A stretch of DNA of 28,561 nt, from IMG/VR virus record IMGVR_UViG_3300005265_000157, positions 1 through 28,561 of that record; one strand, given 5' to 3'. Each line of letters opens with the position of its first letter. Position 1 is the first letter of the stretch. The stretch comes from a virus. This document shows positions 1-8,102 of this stretch, in pieces. Under the pieces are notes generated by a model. It worked only from the letters and a program-made list of their open reading frames with translations. It ran no database searches and was not told the origin of the DNA. The translations under genes were made by a program, and so were the position numbers.

Positions 1-550
1 AAGAACCTTTTACGTCTGCACGTTCGAGGCGTAATCGACCAAATGTACCCTGGTCGATATTGAGCGTGTCCGTCATCGTGCCACCGGATTTAGATAGCTT
101 AGTAGATGCTAAGACTAATACGGCGCTATCTAACTGCCCTTTATTCACAGCATCATTAGCAGATACGCCGTTGGCGAGATTGCTGATTACATGATTCTCC
201 ATTGACACGTTGGAATTTATTTTGTTGAGGGTACTTATAGAGCCGATAACCCCAATGGAGTAGAGATTGTCAACTCTTAGGAGATTATCGATGTAGTTAA
301 TATTATGAATAGCGCGTCCGTCCATATCAATATCACCCGTCATCGTGCCACCGGATTTAGATAGCTTAGTAGATGCTAAGACTAATGCGGCATCATCTAA
401 CTGCCCTTTGTTCACCGCATCATTAGCAGATTCCCCATCGGCTACATTTATTATTTTGTTTTCGTTCATGTTAATGTCTGAATATAATTTATATTCAGGG
501 GTGCAAAATCCGATTGCTGTCATTAGTATTGCTAATAGTATCTTTTTCAT
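1..550 (-). CDS. Tail-fibre-like protein with signal-peptide-like N-terminus (C-terminus outside window)
   Basis: This frame opens at ATG 550 and stays open for 183 codons to the window edge, so the C-terminus is missing. A GGAG ribosome site lies 6 nt upstream. Two copies of a phage tail-fibre repeat are visible. Each has an asparagine-rich strand, then SANDAVNKGQLD, then LSKSGGTMT. This is the pattern of repeats that precede receptor-binding tips in many phage fibres. The first 16 residues (MKKILLAILMTAIGFC) look like a bacterial signal peptide: two lysines, a hydrophobic core and then Cys16. That is odd for a fibre, which normally starts with a virion-anchoring domain. The lipobox is imperfect because Phe precedes Cys. 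It is the last gene of the late cluster, starting 1 nt past the stop of the upstream gene. A fibre or appendage role is likely; export of the protein is inference. Confidence 0.75.
   Translation of the reverse strand, partial: MKKILLAILMTAIGFCTPEYKLYSDINMNENKIINVADGESANDAVNKGQLDDAALVLASTKLSKSGGTMTGDIDMDGRAIHNINYIDNLLRVDNLYSIGVIGSISTLNKINSNVSMENHVISNLANGVSANDAVNKGQLDSAVLVLASTKLSKSGGTMTDTLNIDQGTFGRLRLERADVKGS
71..386 (-). repeat. In-frame direct repeat in the fibre gene (49-bp identical cores 267 bp apart)
   Basis: Positions 71-119 and 338-386 are identical over 49 bp, and similarity continues with scattered mismatches to about 177 and 444. The 267-bp offset is 89 codons, so the repeat stays in frame and encodes the duplicated fibre module (QLD, then VLASTKLSKSGGTMT). 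Homologous recombination between copies would remove or add one module without breaking the frame. Confidence 0.9.
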
Positions 551-551
551 T

Positions 552-1211
552 TTAATCTCCTTTTCCGTCTCCATTTACAAATAATTTGTAATTATTTTGT
601 GCGCCAAAAAATATAGCACCACTTCCTAACGCTACATCGTTGCCAATTATTGTTGCTGGGTCTGTAGTTTTTCCACTTTCATATTCGTGCATCTTAAAAT
701 ACTCTGCTCCAGTATTCACATTGAACTCAAGAGAGTTGGAGTCTTCATTAACAGATATTTTCCATCTATTATATAAGCCGAGATATACGGAAGATTTACC
801 CATGTGAAGAGGTATTCCAGATGTTGTCTGTTGCCAAGCTACTCCATAATTAGGAAACCCAACCAATGGGACGTATGTGGTTCCATTAAGATAAGCAATC
901 TTCATTATGTTATCTATATCACACCACATCTTAAATTCGTTATTCCCACCAAAAAATATAGCCGCTCCGTTCATCTGAACATTATCAGAAGCAAAAGCTC
1001 CATTAACAAACGTAACCCTTAATGCTTGGGTTTCATCATCTGTTATAGAATGTAATGTCATTCCAGAGTCTTGATTATTTATCATATCTGGCTGGTCATC
1101 TACATATAATCTTAGAGAACCTTCATGTATTCCATCTATACTTTTCCTTCCGCTGAATAGACCTACCCATAAACGTATAAACGGTTCTATACTAAAATAT
1201 TTTCTTCTCAT
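552..1211 (-). CDS. Probable tail fibre/appendage protein with three internal repeats
   Basis: This 219-aa protein starts at ATG 1211, sharing a TAATG with the stop of the upstream gene, with GGAG nearby. I do not recognise a named family. Three copies of a short repeat are visible at about residues 78-102, 137-161 and 192-216. Each has a small hydrophobic strand (AIFFG or VYLG), then Asn, an aromatic residue, Lys and an acidic turn (for example NGAAIFFGGNNEFKMW and SGAIFFGAQNNYKLF). Such glycine/asparagine-bounded strands are typical of beta-structured phage appendages and fibre shafts. Its place between a large ejection-type protein and a fibre gene supports an appendage role. Another structural role is possible. 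Confidence 0.6.
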   Translation of the reverse strand: MRRKYFSIEPFIRLWVGLFSGRKSIDGIHEGSLRLYVDDQPDMINNQDSGMTLHSITDDETQALRVTFVNGAFASDNVQMNGAAIFFGGNNEFKMWCDIDNIMKIAYLNGTTYVPLVGFPNYGVAWQQTTSGIPLHMGKSSVYLGLYNRWKISVNEDSNSLEFNVNTGAEYFKMHEYESGKTTDPATIIGNDVALGSGAIFFGAQNNYKLFVNGDGKGD

Positions 1212-4200
1212 TAAAAATCTCCTCTGAGTTTTTTAATATTATAATCTATGTTTTCTAACTTGTCAAGTATAATCTGTTTGTTTTTACTCTTGTCCCAACC
1301 AGTCAAAACTTTTCCTTTCTCAAGTTCTCGTTTCAATCTTGAACGTTCTTTGTACATCTTGTAAATTACAGATTTAATCTGCTTGTCTTTATCAAGATGA
1401 TATGGTCTGAACCCAAATGCTACTTTAGCAAATCTCATCGGTGCTGACGGTAATGGATAACCTCCCCTCGCTTTGAGCGACTTATCATTTTTGGAGAAGT
1501 TCCTTACAAGATAATTAAGTTCTTTTCCAGGTCTCAGAAGCGATTCAAACAGGTAGTTCATTGCTCTCGGATATGTTCCTACTGGAGAGAATGGTATTGG
1601 AGATTTACTTGCTCCAAGTGTGGTTATCGGCACATCCCTGTACAACGATTTATTTTGTAATAATTCGTATATTGATTTTATAAGAGGATTGCCCATTTCA
1701 ATAGATGTAGAAGCTGTTTTGCCAATAGGCATTATTTTAGCAAGGTCAACCGACGGCAAGAAACCTTCTCCAACAACTACGTTCTTATTACCGAGCCTTA
1801 TAGGGAATCTTCCCTTCAACCATTCTGGTATGAGTTCTTCTTCAATTTTATCACTCGAATTATCTTCAAGTTCTGCTTTAAGTTGATATAATCTACTAAA
1901 TGTTTTAGGTTTTTTAACGAGTAAAGATATTTGCCTCGGTAAATTAAACCTTGTAAACGAATAAAATGGTATTAGCGCGTTAGAGAACAAAGCTCTCTCT
2001 GTATGGGTGATACCATGATTATAGTCAAAAAGTGTGTCCAGAGCCATCCTGGCTGCTTCTTCTGGGGCGTATCCTTTATCAAGACCCCACATAAATGCCC
2101 ATAAATGTCCTTGGTCTTCAACGTCCCCCATAGCCTTAGTAACCTTTGCTAAATATCCTTTCCTTCCAGCAAATACATCTCTCGCTGATTTGTACGCTCC
2201 AAAACCTCCGCCTCTTTGTATCATCTCAATTTGTGATGGACGAGTTTCCATTGACCGACCTATTCCGAGCAAACCATATTTTTCTGCAAGATGTCTTAGC
2301 TGCTCATCTGTATATTTAATGTTCCCAAGCTGTATAGGATTCTTGCTCTTCATACCAAACATTATTTTAGCTGCTCTTTTTCCAAGTCCTATATTATGCT
2401 GGTCAAACATATTTATTCCACGAGTATGCAAGAAGAATACATTACCAACAAAGTTTCTAAATACCGTGCCAGGAGAACCGAGAGCGTATCTTTTCCATAT
2501 TGAAGTATAATGAGATAATGATTTCATTATTTCAAGAGGATGTTCATATAATTGAAGCATATTACCCATCTGGTGTGCTATAGAGTTAGGCATAAATATT
2601 CTTCCTAATTCATCTTTAGGAATACCAACTCTTTCTAATACTATATCTGGTCTTTTTATTCCAATCTTACCCATAGCCTGTTCGATGGACATATAACCTT
2701 TTTTAATCATATCTCCTGTTTCGTCCGTGCTCTTCACTTTTTTCATGAAAGGTAGATACTCATCTGTGAGAAGTTCACCGAATTTGCTTATCTTTTTACT
2801 GCTTCCAGCCTTTCTTGCAAGTCCAATTATATCTTCTGCGTATTGCTTTGTAGATAACGTATTAACTTTTTTGAGAATATTATACTCTGCTTTGGTATTC
2901 GTATTTTCTATAGGTCTCGTCGCTCTTGACTTTACCTTAGCAATATATTTATCTACTTCATCTGGGGCAAACGCTTTATACCTTTTCCTATCTCTTAATA
3001 TATTCTCAAGTAATGTTCCTTCGTGTTCACGTGCTAATTGTACGAAACCAACTTCTTTTCCAGCTTTACTTGTTCCAAACTTACCAGTATTTATAGCAGT
3101 ATGCGGGAAATATCCAAGTCCATGTTTTGTTGCTATAGGCATAGATAATTGCCCAGTATTTAACAATTCTTTTTCTGTTGATTTTAAATATTTTGAAAGA
3201 TTATCATAGTATTTAACATTGCCTTTTGTCTTCAAAAGATTCTTGTCTAATACAGATTTAAGCCTATTTGCACTTTGTTTATAAGCTGCTACATCACCGT
3301 TCGCAATAGCCGCTTCCATATTTGCACCTATAAGCTTTATTTCTTTAGGCATTATATCACTCTGCAATACTTTCTTTGCATTCTCATACGCACCGTATGC
3401 ACTTGTGTATAAATCTTTATATATACCAGAAGTTTTGTTTATTCCTTTTATTAATTCTTCTGGCTCGGTTCTTGCAACAATGCCCATTATATCTGGCATG
3501 TCTTTATTTATAGAATATTCTACAAGTTTGTTTACTGGTTCGTATATTTCGTGCATTGTTATAGCACGAGGGGCTACGCCAAGCTTTGATATGTTTAGAG
3601 TGTTTGGTCGAGTTTCGCCATAAACCTTTATATCTCTTGCTGTTAAGAAACTTTTAATAGTTTTCTTATCAAAAAACTTCCTTGTTTCTTTGTTATAAAT
3701 TATATCTGGTAATTTATCGAGAAGCTTAGTTTGTGTTTTCTCTCCGGCGGACGAAGCTATTTTGTTGATATTTCGTAAATCTCTATTAGTGAATGCTTTG
3801 GCATTGAATGTTTTTACGGTTTTACCAAATGTATTAAGAAGGCTGTCTCCTTTTGTGAGTTGTTTACCTTCCTGTGCCAAATTCATAGCTCTTGTTACTT
3901 TGTTCTTTGCGAGCTGTGTCATTTGTGGTATTTTGAGTTTCTTTAATATAGAACCTCCATAATGTTTACCACCAATATTAACTATGCCTTCCTTACCCAT
4001 ATTAACATGTTTTAAATATTTTTCAGGGTCTTTTACAAGTCTTGCAACATGCTTTTCTATATCTGGGGAATATTTTATATTTATAGCCGCTGCTGTGAGA
4101 CGTGGAATATCATATCTTGACATAGTTCTTATTTTATACGGAACATTCCTCTTTATTGCGAGTTTGTGAACTATTCTCTCAAGGTCGTCTATTTTGTCTA

Positions 4201-4690
4201 TTCTTCCAACATTTAACAATCTCGAAACATCATCTACATTGTTAGGGTCAACAAAGTATTTTACACCTTTACCGATGTTTTTCTTTATTAACCTCGCTCC
4301 GTTTCTAAGTCCTATTTTAGCAACATCATCATTTAAAGATATCAAAGACTTCGCTCCGAGTGCAGCTTTGTTTGAACCAAAAGAAACATACGTTAATGGG
4401 TCTATCAACGCGTCAACACCAAACCCAGCAGTCCCTAAGCCTATTCTTGCCAAACGAGATTTTGGTCTTTTATCAATTCCAAACGCACTTCTTATCAATC
4501 CAGAACCAGTATATAACCTTTCACCTTTGTGTATCTTACGCATAGCTTTATACGCATCTTGTCCAGAAACAAGACTCGTTAATATACCTGCTGTGTAATT
4601 CCTCGGTGCGTCAACCTTGGAAAGCATTTTCATAAATGCTCCGCTGTCCACATTAGGGTCTAATTTAACGTAATGCGCTTTCCTGCTCAT
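1211..4690 (-). CDS. Large ejection/internal virion-type protein with LPD38-like region (1159 aa)
   Basis: This 1159-aa, lysine-rich protein shows two recognisable segments. Near residues 24-104 is a pattern common at the start of such proteins: an 'A-P-R-N-Y-x-A' strand, a glycine-containing helix and GFGVDALIDPLTYVSFG. Near residues 885-920 is FDYNHGITHTER followed by IPFYSFTRFNLP. That matches the 'large polyvalent protein-associated' LPD38 type, an element of phage proteins thought to travel with the DNA. No lytic transglycosylase motif was found by eye. The frame starts at ATG 4690, 26 nt inside the preceding frame, with no clear Shine-Dalgarno, so translation may depend on coupling. An in-frame TAA eight codons upstream rules out a longer start. 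Packaging inside the capsid and ejection into the host are inferred from size, position and family. Confidence 0.7.
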   Translation of the reverse strand: MSRKAHYVKLDPNVDSGAFMKMLSKVDAPRNYTAGILTSLVSGQDAYKAMRKIHKGERLYTGSGLIRSAFGIDKRPKSRLARIGLGTAGFGVDALIDPLTYVSFGSNKAALGAKSLISLNDDVAKIGLRNGARLIKKNIGKGVKYFVDPNNVDDVSRLLNVGRIDKIDDLERIVHKLAIKRNVPYKIRTMSRYDIPRLTAAAINIKYSPDIEKHVARLVKDPEKYLKHVNMGKEGIVNIGGKHYGGSILKKLKIPQMTQLAKNKVTRAMNLAQEGKQLTKGDSLLNTFGKTVKTFNAKAFTNRDLRNINKIASSAGEKTQTKLLDKLPDIIYNKETRKFFDKKTIKSFLTARDIKVYGETRPNTLNISKLGVAPRAITMHEIYEPVNKLVEYSINKDMPDIMGIVARTEPEELIKGINKTSGIYKDLYTSAYGAYENAKKVLQSDIMPKEIKLIGANMEAAIANGDVAAYKQSANRLKSVLDKNLLKTKGNVKYYDNLSKYLKSTEKELLNTGQLSMPIATKHGLGYFPHTAINTGKFGTSKAGKEVGFVQLAREHEGTLLENILRDRKRYKAFAPDEVDKYIAKVKSRATRPIENTNTKAEYNILKKVNTLSTKQYAEDIIGLARKAGSSKKISKFGELLTDEYLPFMKKVKSTDETGDMIKKGYMSIEQAMGKIGIKRPDIVLERVGIPKDELGRIFMPNSIAHQMGNMLQLYEHPLEIMKSLSHYTSIWKRYALGSPGTVFRNFVGNVFFLHTRGINMFDQHNIGLGKRAAKIMFGMKSKNPIQLGNIKYTDEQLRHLAEKYGLLGIGRSMETRPSQIEMIQRGGGFGAYKSARDVFAGRKGYLAKVTKAMGDVEDQGHLWAFMWGLDKGYAPEEAARMALDTLFDYNHGITHTERALFSNALIPFYSFTRFNLPRQISLLVKKPKTFSRLYQLKAELEDNSSDKIEEELIPEWLKGRFPIRLGNKNVVVGEGFLPSVDLAKIMPIGKTASTSIEMGNPLIKSIYELLQNKSLYRDVPITTLGASKSPIPFSPVGTYPRAMNYLFESLLRPGKELNYLVRNFSKNDKSLKARGGYPLPSAPMRFAKVAFGFRPYHLDKDKQIKSVIYKMYKERSRLKRELEKGKVLTGWDKSKNKQIILDKLENIDYNIKKLRGDF

Positions 4691-7600
4691 TTGTTTTAAA
4701 TATAAATAATAATGTTAAAAGTGGTATTAATTTATCTAAAGTTCTCGCAGTTGAAATTTTTCCTTTTCTTTCATATTTTCTTCTGATTTCAGAAAATACA
4801 TCTGGGTAATTTTCTTCTTTAGTTTTAGCTATTTCTCTAAGGTCATATTTATCAAGTTCAAGAAGTAGGTCAGAATTGTTGATGACATCCATAACTTCTT
4901 TTTCTATTTGAGTTATTTTTTTTGATAATTCTTGCCTGTTTGGCTTTTTGCCAAATATTCGTCTTATGAATTTATCATCTTTTATTTCTTTAGGTGCTGT
5001 ATATTTTTTAATAACATTATCTGTTATAAGCATATCTACAGCGTCTTTAACATCTTTTTTAAGAAGTATTTTATTAATTCTTTCTTTGGCTGTTTCCGGA
5101 CTCGGAACTCCAACCTCTACTCTATCAGAAAATCCATCACTCATAATATCTGCATCGCTATATTTGCTCTGCAACCATTTGAGAACTTTCCGTATAGCAT
5201 TTTCTTCATGAGCAGTCATCTTTCTTACATTAGCAAAAGCTTTTTTTTCTCTTGCGTTTTTGTTTCCTATAATAACTCTCTTTGCAAGTTCTTTGCTTTT
5301 AATATCGTATGGCTTGCTTTCAAGCTTGCTTCTCATATAATCAGCTTTCTCTTGAGCATACGATACTGCTTTTCTAACAATATCACTCAATAAAGGAGAC
5401 TTATATTTTAATTTCGCAAGTTTTCTGTCAACGTACCCAGTAGATACTGGAGAAGCCTTTTCTGATATTACGCCTCTTTTATTAGGCTCGAATACAGTTC
5501 TCTTTGTTCCAACACGTACAGGAGATATTTTAGACATTTCTGCCGTATGAAGAAGATTCTTGTTATATAATGCTCTTCGAATCAGTTTTGGAATATTACC
5601 ACTTTGAGGAATCTTTTTAGTTTTCATAAATTCTTCAAAATCTTTATACATCCCAGCAGGTCTTGCTACTCTTTCAAGTTCGTCATAAGTTATCTTTTTA
5701 TGTTCTGGAGTGTTTTCTTTATATTTTTTAATATATTTATCTTCATATCCTTCGAGAATATCAACAGGTTTTCTAATTTTATCAAGCTTCTTAATTTTCT
5801 GTGCGCGAATATATTTATAAGAGCTGTCTGGCATTTTAGCTTTTTCCATATCACTAAACAAAAGATGTCTTGCCAGTTTCAGACTTGTATCAGATGGATT
5901 TTTCATCTGCGCAAATTTCCTTAACAATACTTCATCCATTGTTCCCTTATGATAAACATCATTGTTCAATGCTTGTTTCGCAAATTCTTTAACTACAATT
6001 CTCGCTTGCAACGGAAACATTCTTTCAAGTTCTTCAACTTTAATGTTATTTACTGCGTTCTGTTGTGGTTTATACATACCACTCATTTTTCTCGTAAAGA
6101 ATCCATCGTGGCTTTCGAGATTAGCTTCGGCAACTATTCTATCAAGCAGAGTATTAAGCTTGCCATCTACACCAACGCTCCTTATGCCATTAACGTCATC
6201 AACAATACTCTTCAATGCTTTGTTAGGTACTTCCAATTGAGTATTTTCAAGTATTTTCTTTATTCTGACATCTTTATCACTCAAATTTTTCAATGTAGGT
6301 CTTCCGCCTTTTCTTATCGCATTGTATTCAGAAGCAGTCATAGGAATAGCTATTCCTATTCTATCTGGTGCTATATCTATTGGTGTATTAGCTTCTGTAT
6401 ATCTTCCTTTCGACAAAGCGTGTCTTGACAAAAATGATGTCTTGGAATCTGGGATAAATGGTTTCTTATAAGGTTTTATTGCAACACCAGCCTCTTCAAC
6501 ATCTACATTTTTATCTATATTATAACCGCGTTTTGGCTCATCATAATTTTCTTGTTTAGAGTCTGCATATTTAGCATATTCCTTTCCTGCTCTTGTAACC
6601 CTTTCGTTCTCAACGTCTTTGACTTTTTTTTCAGTATAGTTTTGAGTGTATGTTCTATCTACACCAGCCTTGCCAGTATATTTGAATTTTTCTGGATTCA
6701 CCATATAATTCTTATTATCAATAGAAACTCTTAAAACTCCATAAGGGTTCTTACCATCATGACCTTTATCTATGCTTATTCTATAATCATCTATGGTTCC
6801 ATTTTCTATGGCTTCATTTAATACAAGTTCAGCGGAAGTTTTAAGAAATTTTTTATCAATCTCTTTTCCGTCTGCGGCTTTGGTAACAGTTTTTGTAACA
6901 TCTCTCAGCTTGGCTAATGTATCTTCTAATGTAGTTTTTACTTCCGTGCTATCTAAATTGTTTATCTTAGGAAACTTTACTTTCTGATTAGTTCTCGCAA
7001 AGTGTGTTCCCTCTAATGCTTTATATTCTGATATTAGTCTGTTTATTTTATTTTCAAGCTGTGTTAAACTACTAATAGAGTGTCCAGAATAGGCAAGCAT
7101 TTTAGTATGCTTATCTTTAAATTCTCGTGCAAGTTTTATAAGTTTGCTGTTCTTAGCGTGATATTCAGCGTCGCCTGAAATGTTCATTAGTTCTTTACCG
7201 CTCATTTCAGCAAGTGTTTTCTCTCCAGATTTATTCCGAAGATATTCGCTAAATAATTTTGGTTTTTTTCTAAGCTTTTTATATGCTTTTACAAGTTCAC
7301 GTATTTTTATTAGTTCATTTATTTCAGCATTCTTTTTTGCGGCTTTAGCTATTATTAAACCAGACTGTGTTTTCGGAACTATACCTTCTTCTATATATGA
7401 TTTTGTCGTATATGGAAGTCCAGCATTTTTGGCAAACATACTAACCAAACCTGTAGGTTCATCGCCGTCTTCTGCAAACTTTGCAGCACCTATACTTATA
7501 CCAATAGTCTTTTGCTTATTAGGCTTCATATCGAACGCCTTGTGAAGCATATCTGAATATTCTTTTTTGGTAACAAATTTGTCGCCAACCATATCGACTA

Positions 7601-8102
7601 TGCCTTCAGCTTCTCCAGTCTTTGGATTTATAATATATCCAGCAAGAGATTTTCTTACAGTACCAAGTTTCTCTACTTTCGGAGATACATTTTTACCAGA
7701 TACTGTAACGATAACTATGTTTCTATTAGACTTGTTAGGAGCTTTCTTGTCTAAAGCAATATATTTAATACCTTTAGAAGACTCGTTCCATCCTGGTTTA
7801 GGTCTTATATTAAATACTGCGCCAGTATTTCTGTCAATAACGTTGCCTGTATCATCAACATCAAGCTTCATATAGCCATTGTCCGATAACACTTTTTTGC
7901 CTTTGTTATTTACTTTAACTTTTGGTTTTGATTTTGTTCCTTTATTTTCGGAGTATATTCTCCTTCTTATATTTGATTGTTTTTTTTGATTTTCTCCAAA
8001 TACTTTAGGCGGCTTTTCATATTCAATACCACCTTTGTAAATTTCGCTCCCGTCATTACCTACTACAGATAGTTTGCCGTTGTCGGATACTATGTACCCC
8101 AT
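4665..8102 (-). CDS. C-terminal part of giant ejection-type protein (1145-aa frame; true start probably by frameshift)
   Basis: The frame from ATG 8102 encodes 1145 residues, lysine-rich and mostly helical in look, ending in a hydrophobic stretch (LIPLLTLLFIF) before the stop. I recognise no enzyme motif. The ATG is unlikely to be the natural start. It lies inside a repeat domain (GTYRYIKADGKTF, then NG-KLSV) whose first 23 codons are upstream in the same frame, and a paralogous copy sits at residues 836-885 of the preceding protein. Only a weak GATAGAG precedes this ATG, whereas most standalone genes here have GGAG or GAGG. An upstream TGA closes this frame just before the candidate slip site at 8171-8177. 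The simplest reading is that this is the downstream 1168 residues of a 2,111-aa protein. Independent translation cannot be excluded. Confidence 0.7.
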   Translation of the reverse strand: MGYIVSDNGKLSVVGNDGSEIYKGGIEYEKPPKVFGENQKKQSNIRRRIYSENKGTKSKPKVKVNNKGKKVLSDNGYMKLDVDDTGNVIDRNTGAVFNIRPKPGWNESSKGIKYIALDKKAPNKSNRNIVIVTVSGKNVSPKVEKLGTVRKSLAGYIINPKTGEAEGIVDMVGDKFVTKKEYSDMLHKAFDMKPNKQKTIGISIGAAKFAEDGDEPTGLVSMFAKNAGLPYTTKSYIEEGIVPKTQSGLIIAKAAKKNAEINELIKIRELVKAYKKLRKKPKLFSEYLRNKSGEKTLAEMSGKELMNISGDAEYHAKNSKLIKLAREFKDKHTKMLAYSGHSISSLTQLENKINRLISEYKALEGTHFARTNQKVKFPKINNLDSTEVKTTLEDTLAKLRDVTKTVTKAADGKEIDKKFLKTSAELVLNEAIENGTIDDYRISIDKGHDGKNPYGVLRVSIDNKNYMVNPEKFKYTGKAGVDRTYTQNYTEKKVKDVENERVTRAGKEYAKYADSKQENYDEPKRGYNIDKNVDVEEAGVAIKPYKKPFIPDSKTSFLSRHALSKGRYTEANTPIDIAPDRIGIAIPMTASEYNAIRKGGRPTLKNLSDKDVRIKKILENTQLEVPNKALKSIVDDVNGIRSVGVDGKLNTLLDRIVAEANLESHDGFFTRKMSGMYKPQQNAVNNIKVEELERMFPLQARIVVKEFAKQALNNDVYHKGTMDEVLLRKFAQMKNPSDTSLKLARHLLFSDMEKAKMPDSSYKYIRAQKIKKLDKIRKPVDILEGYEDKYIKKYKENTPEHKKITYDELERVARPAGMYKDFEEFMKTKKIPQSGNIPKLIRRALYNKNLLHTAEMSKISPVRVGTKRTVFEPNKRGVISEKASPVSTGYVDRKLAKLKYKSPLLSDIVRKAVSYAQEKADYMRSKLESKPYDIKSKELAKRVIIGNKNAREKKAFANVRKMTAHEENAIRKVLKWLQSKYSDADIMSDGFSDRVEVGVPSPETAKERINKILLKKDVKDAVDMLITDNVIKKYTAPKEIKDDKFIRRIFGKKPNRQELSKKITQIEKEVMDVINNSDLLLELDKYDLREIAKTKEENYPDVFSEIRRKYERKGKISTARTLDKLIPLLTLLFIFKTNEQESALR

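Noticed and set aside
502-550. Lipoprotein signal in the fibre gene
   Set aside because: Cys16 follows a hydrophobic core, but the residue before it is Phe, which does not fit a normal lipobox. Kept only as a signal-like segment.
2034-3209. Plus-strand frames of about 160 aa opposite the 1159-aa gene
   Set aside because: They mirror the real minus-strand coding, are serine/leucine/cysteine/phenylalanine-rich and lack ribosome sites. Similar shadows occur opposite all the large genes.
4665-4690. Frameshift fusion of the 1145-aa frame with the 1159-aa protein
   Set aside because: A +1 shift would be needed, there is no slip site or shared domain across the junction, and the 1159-aa protein begins with a pattern usual for the N-terminal region of that family. 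Coupled re-initiation is simpler.
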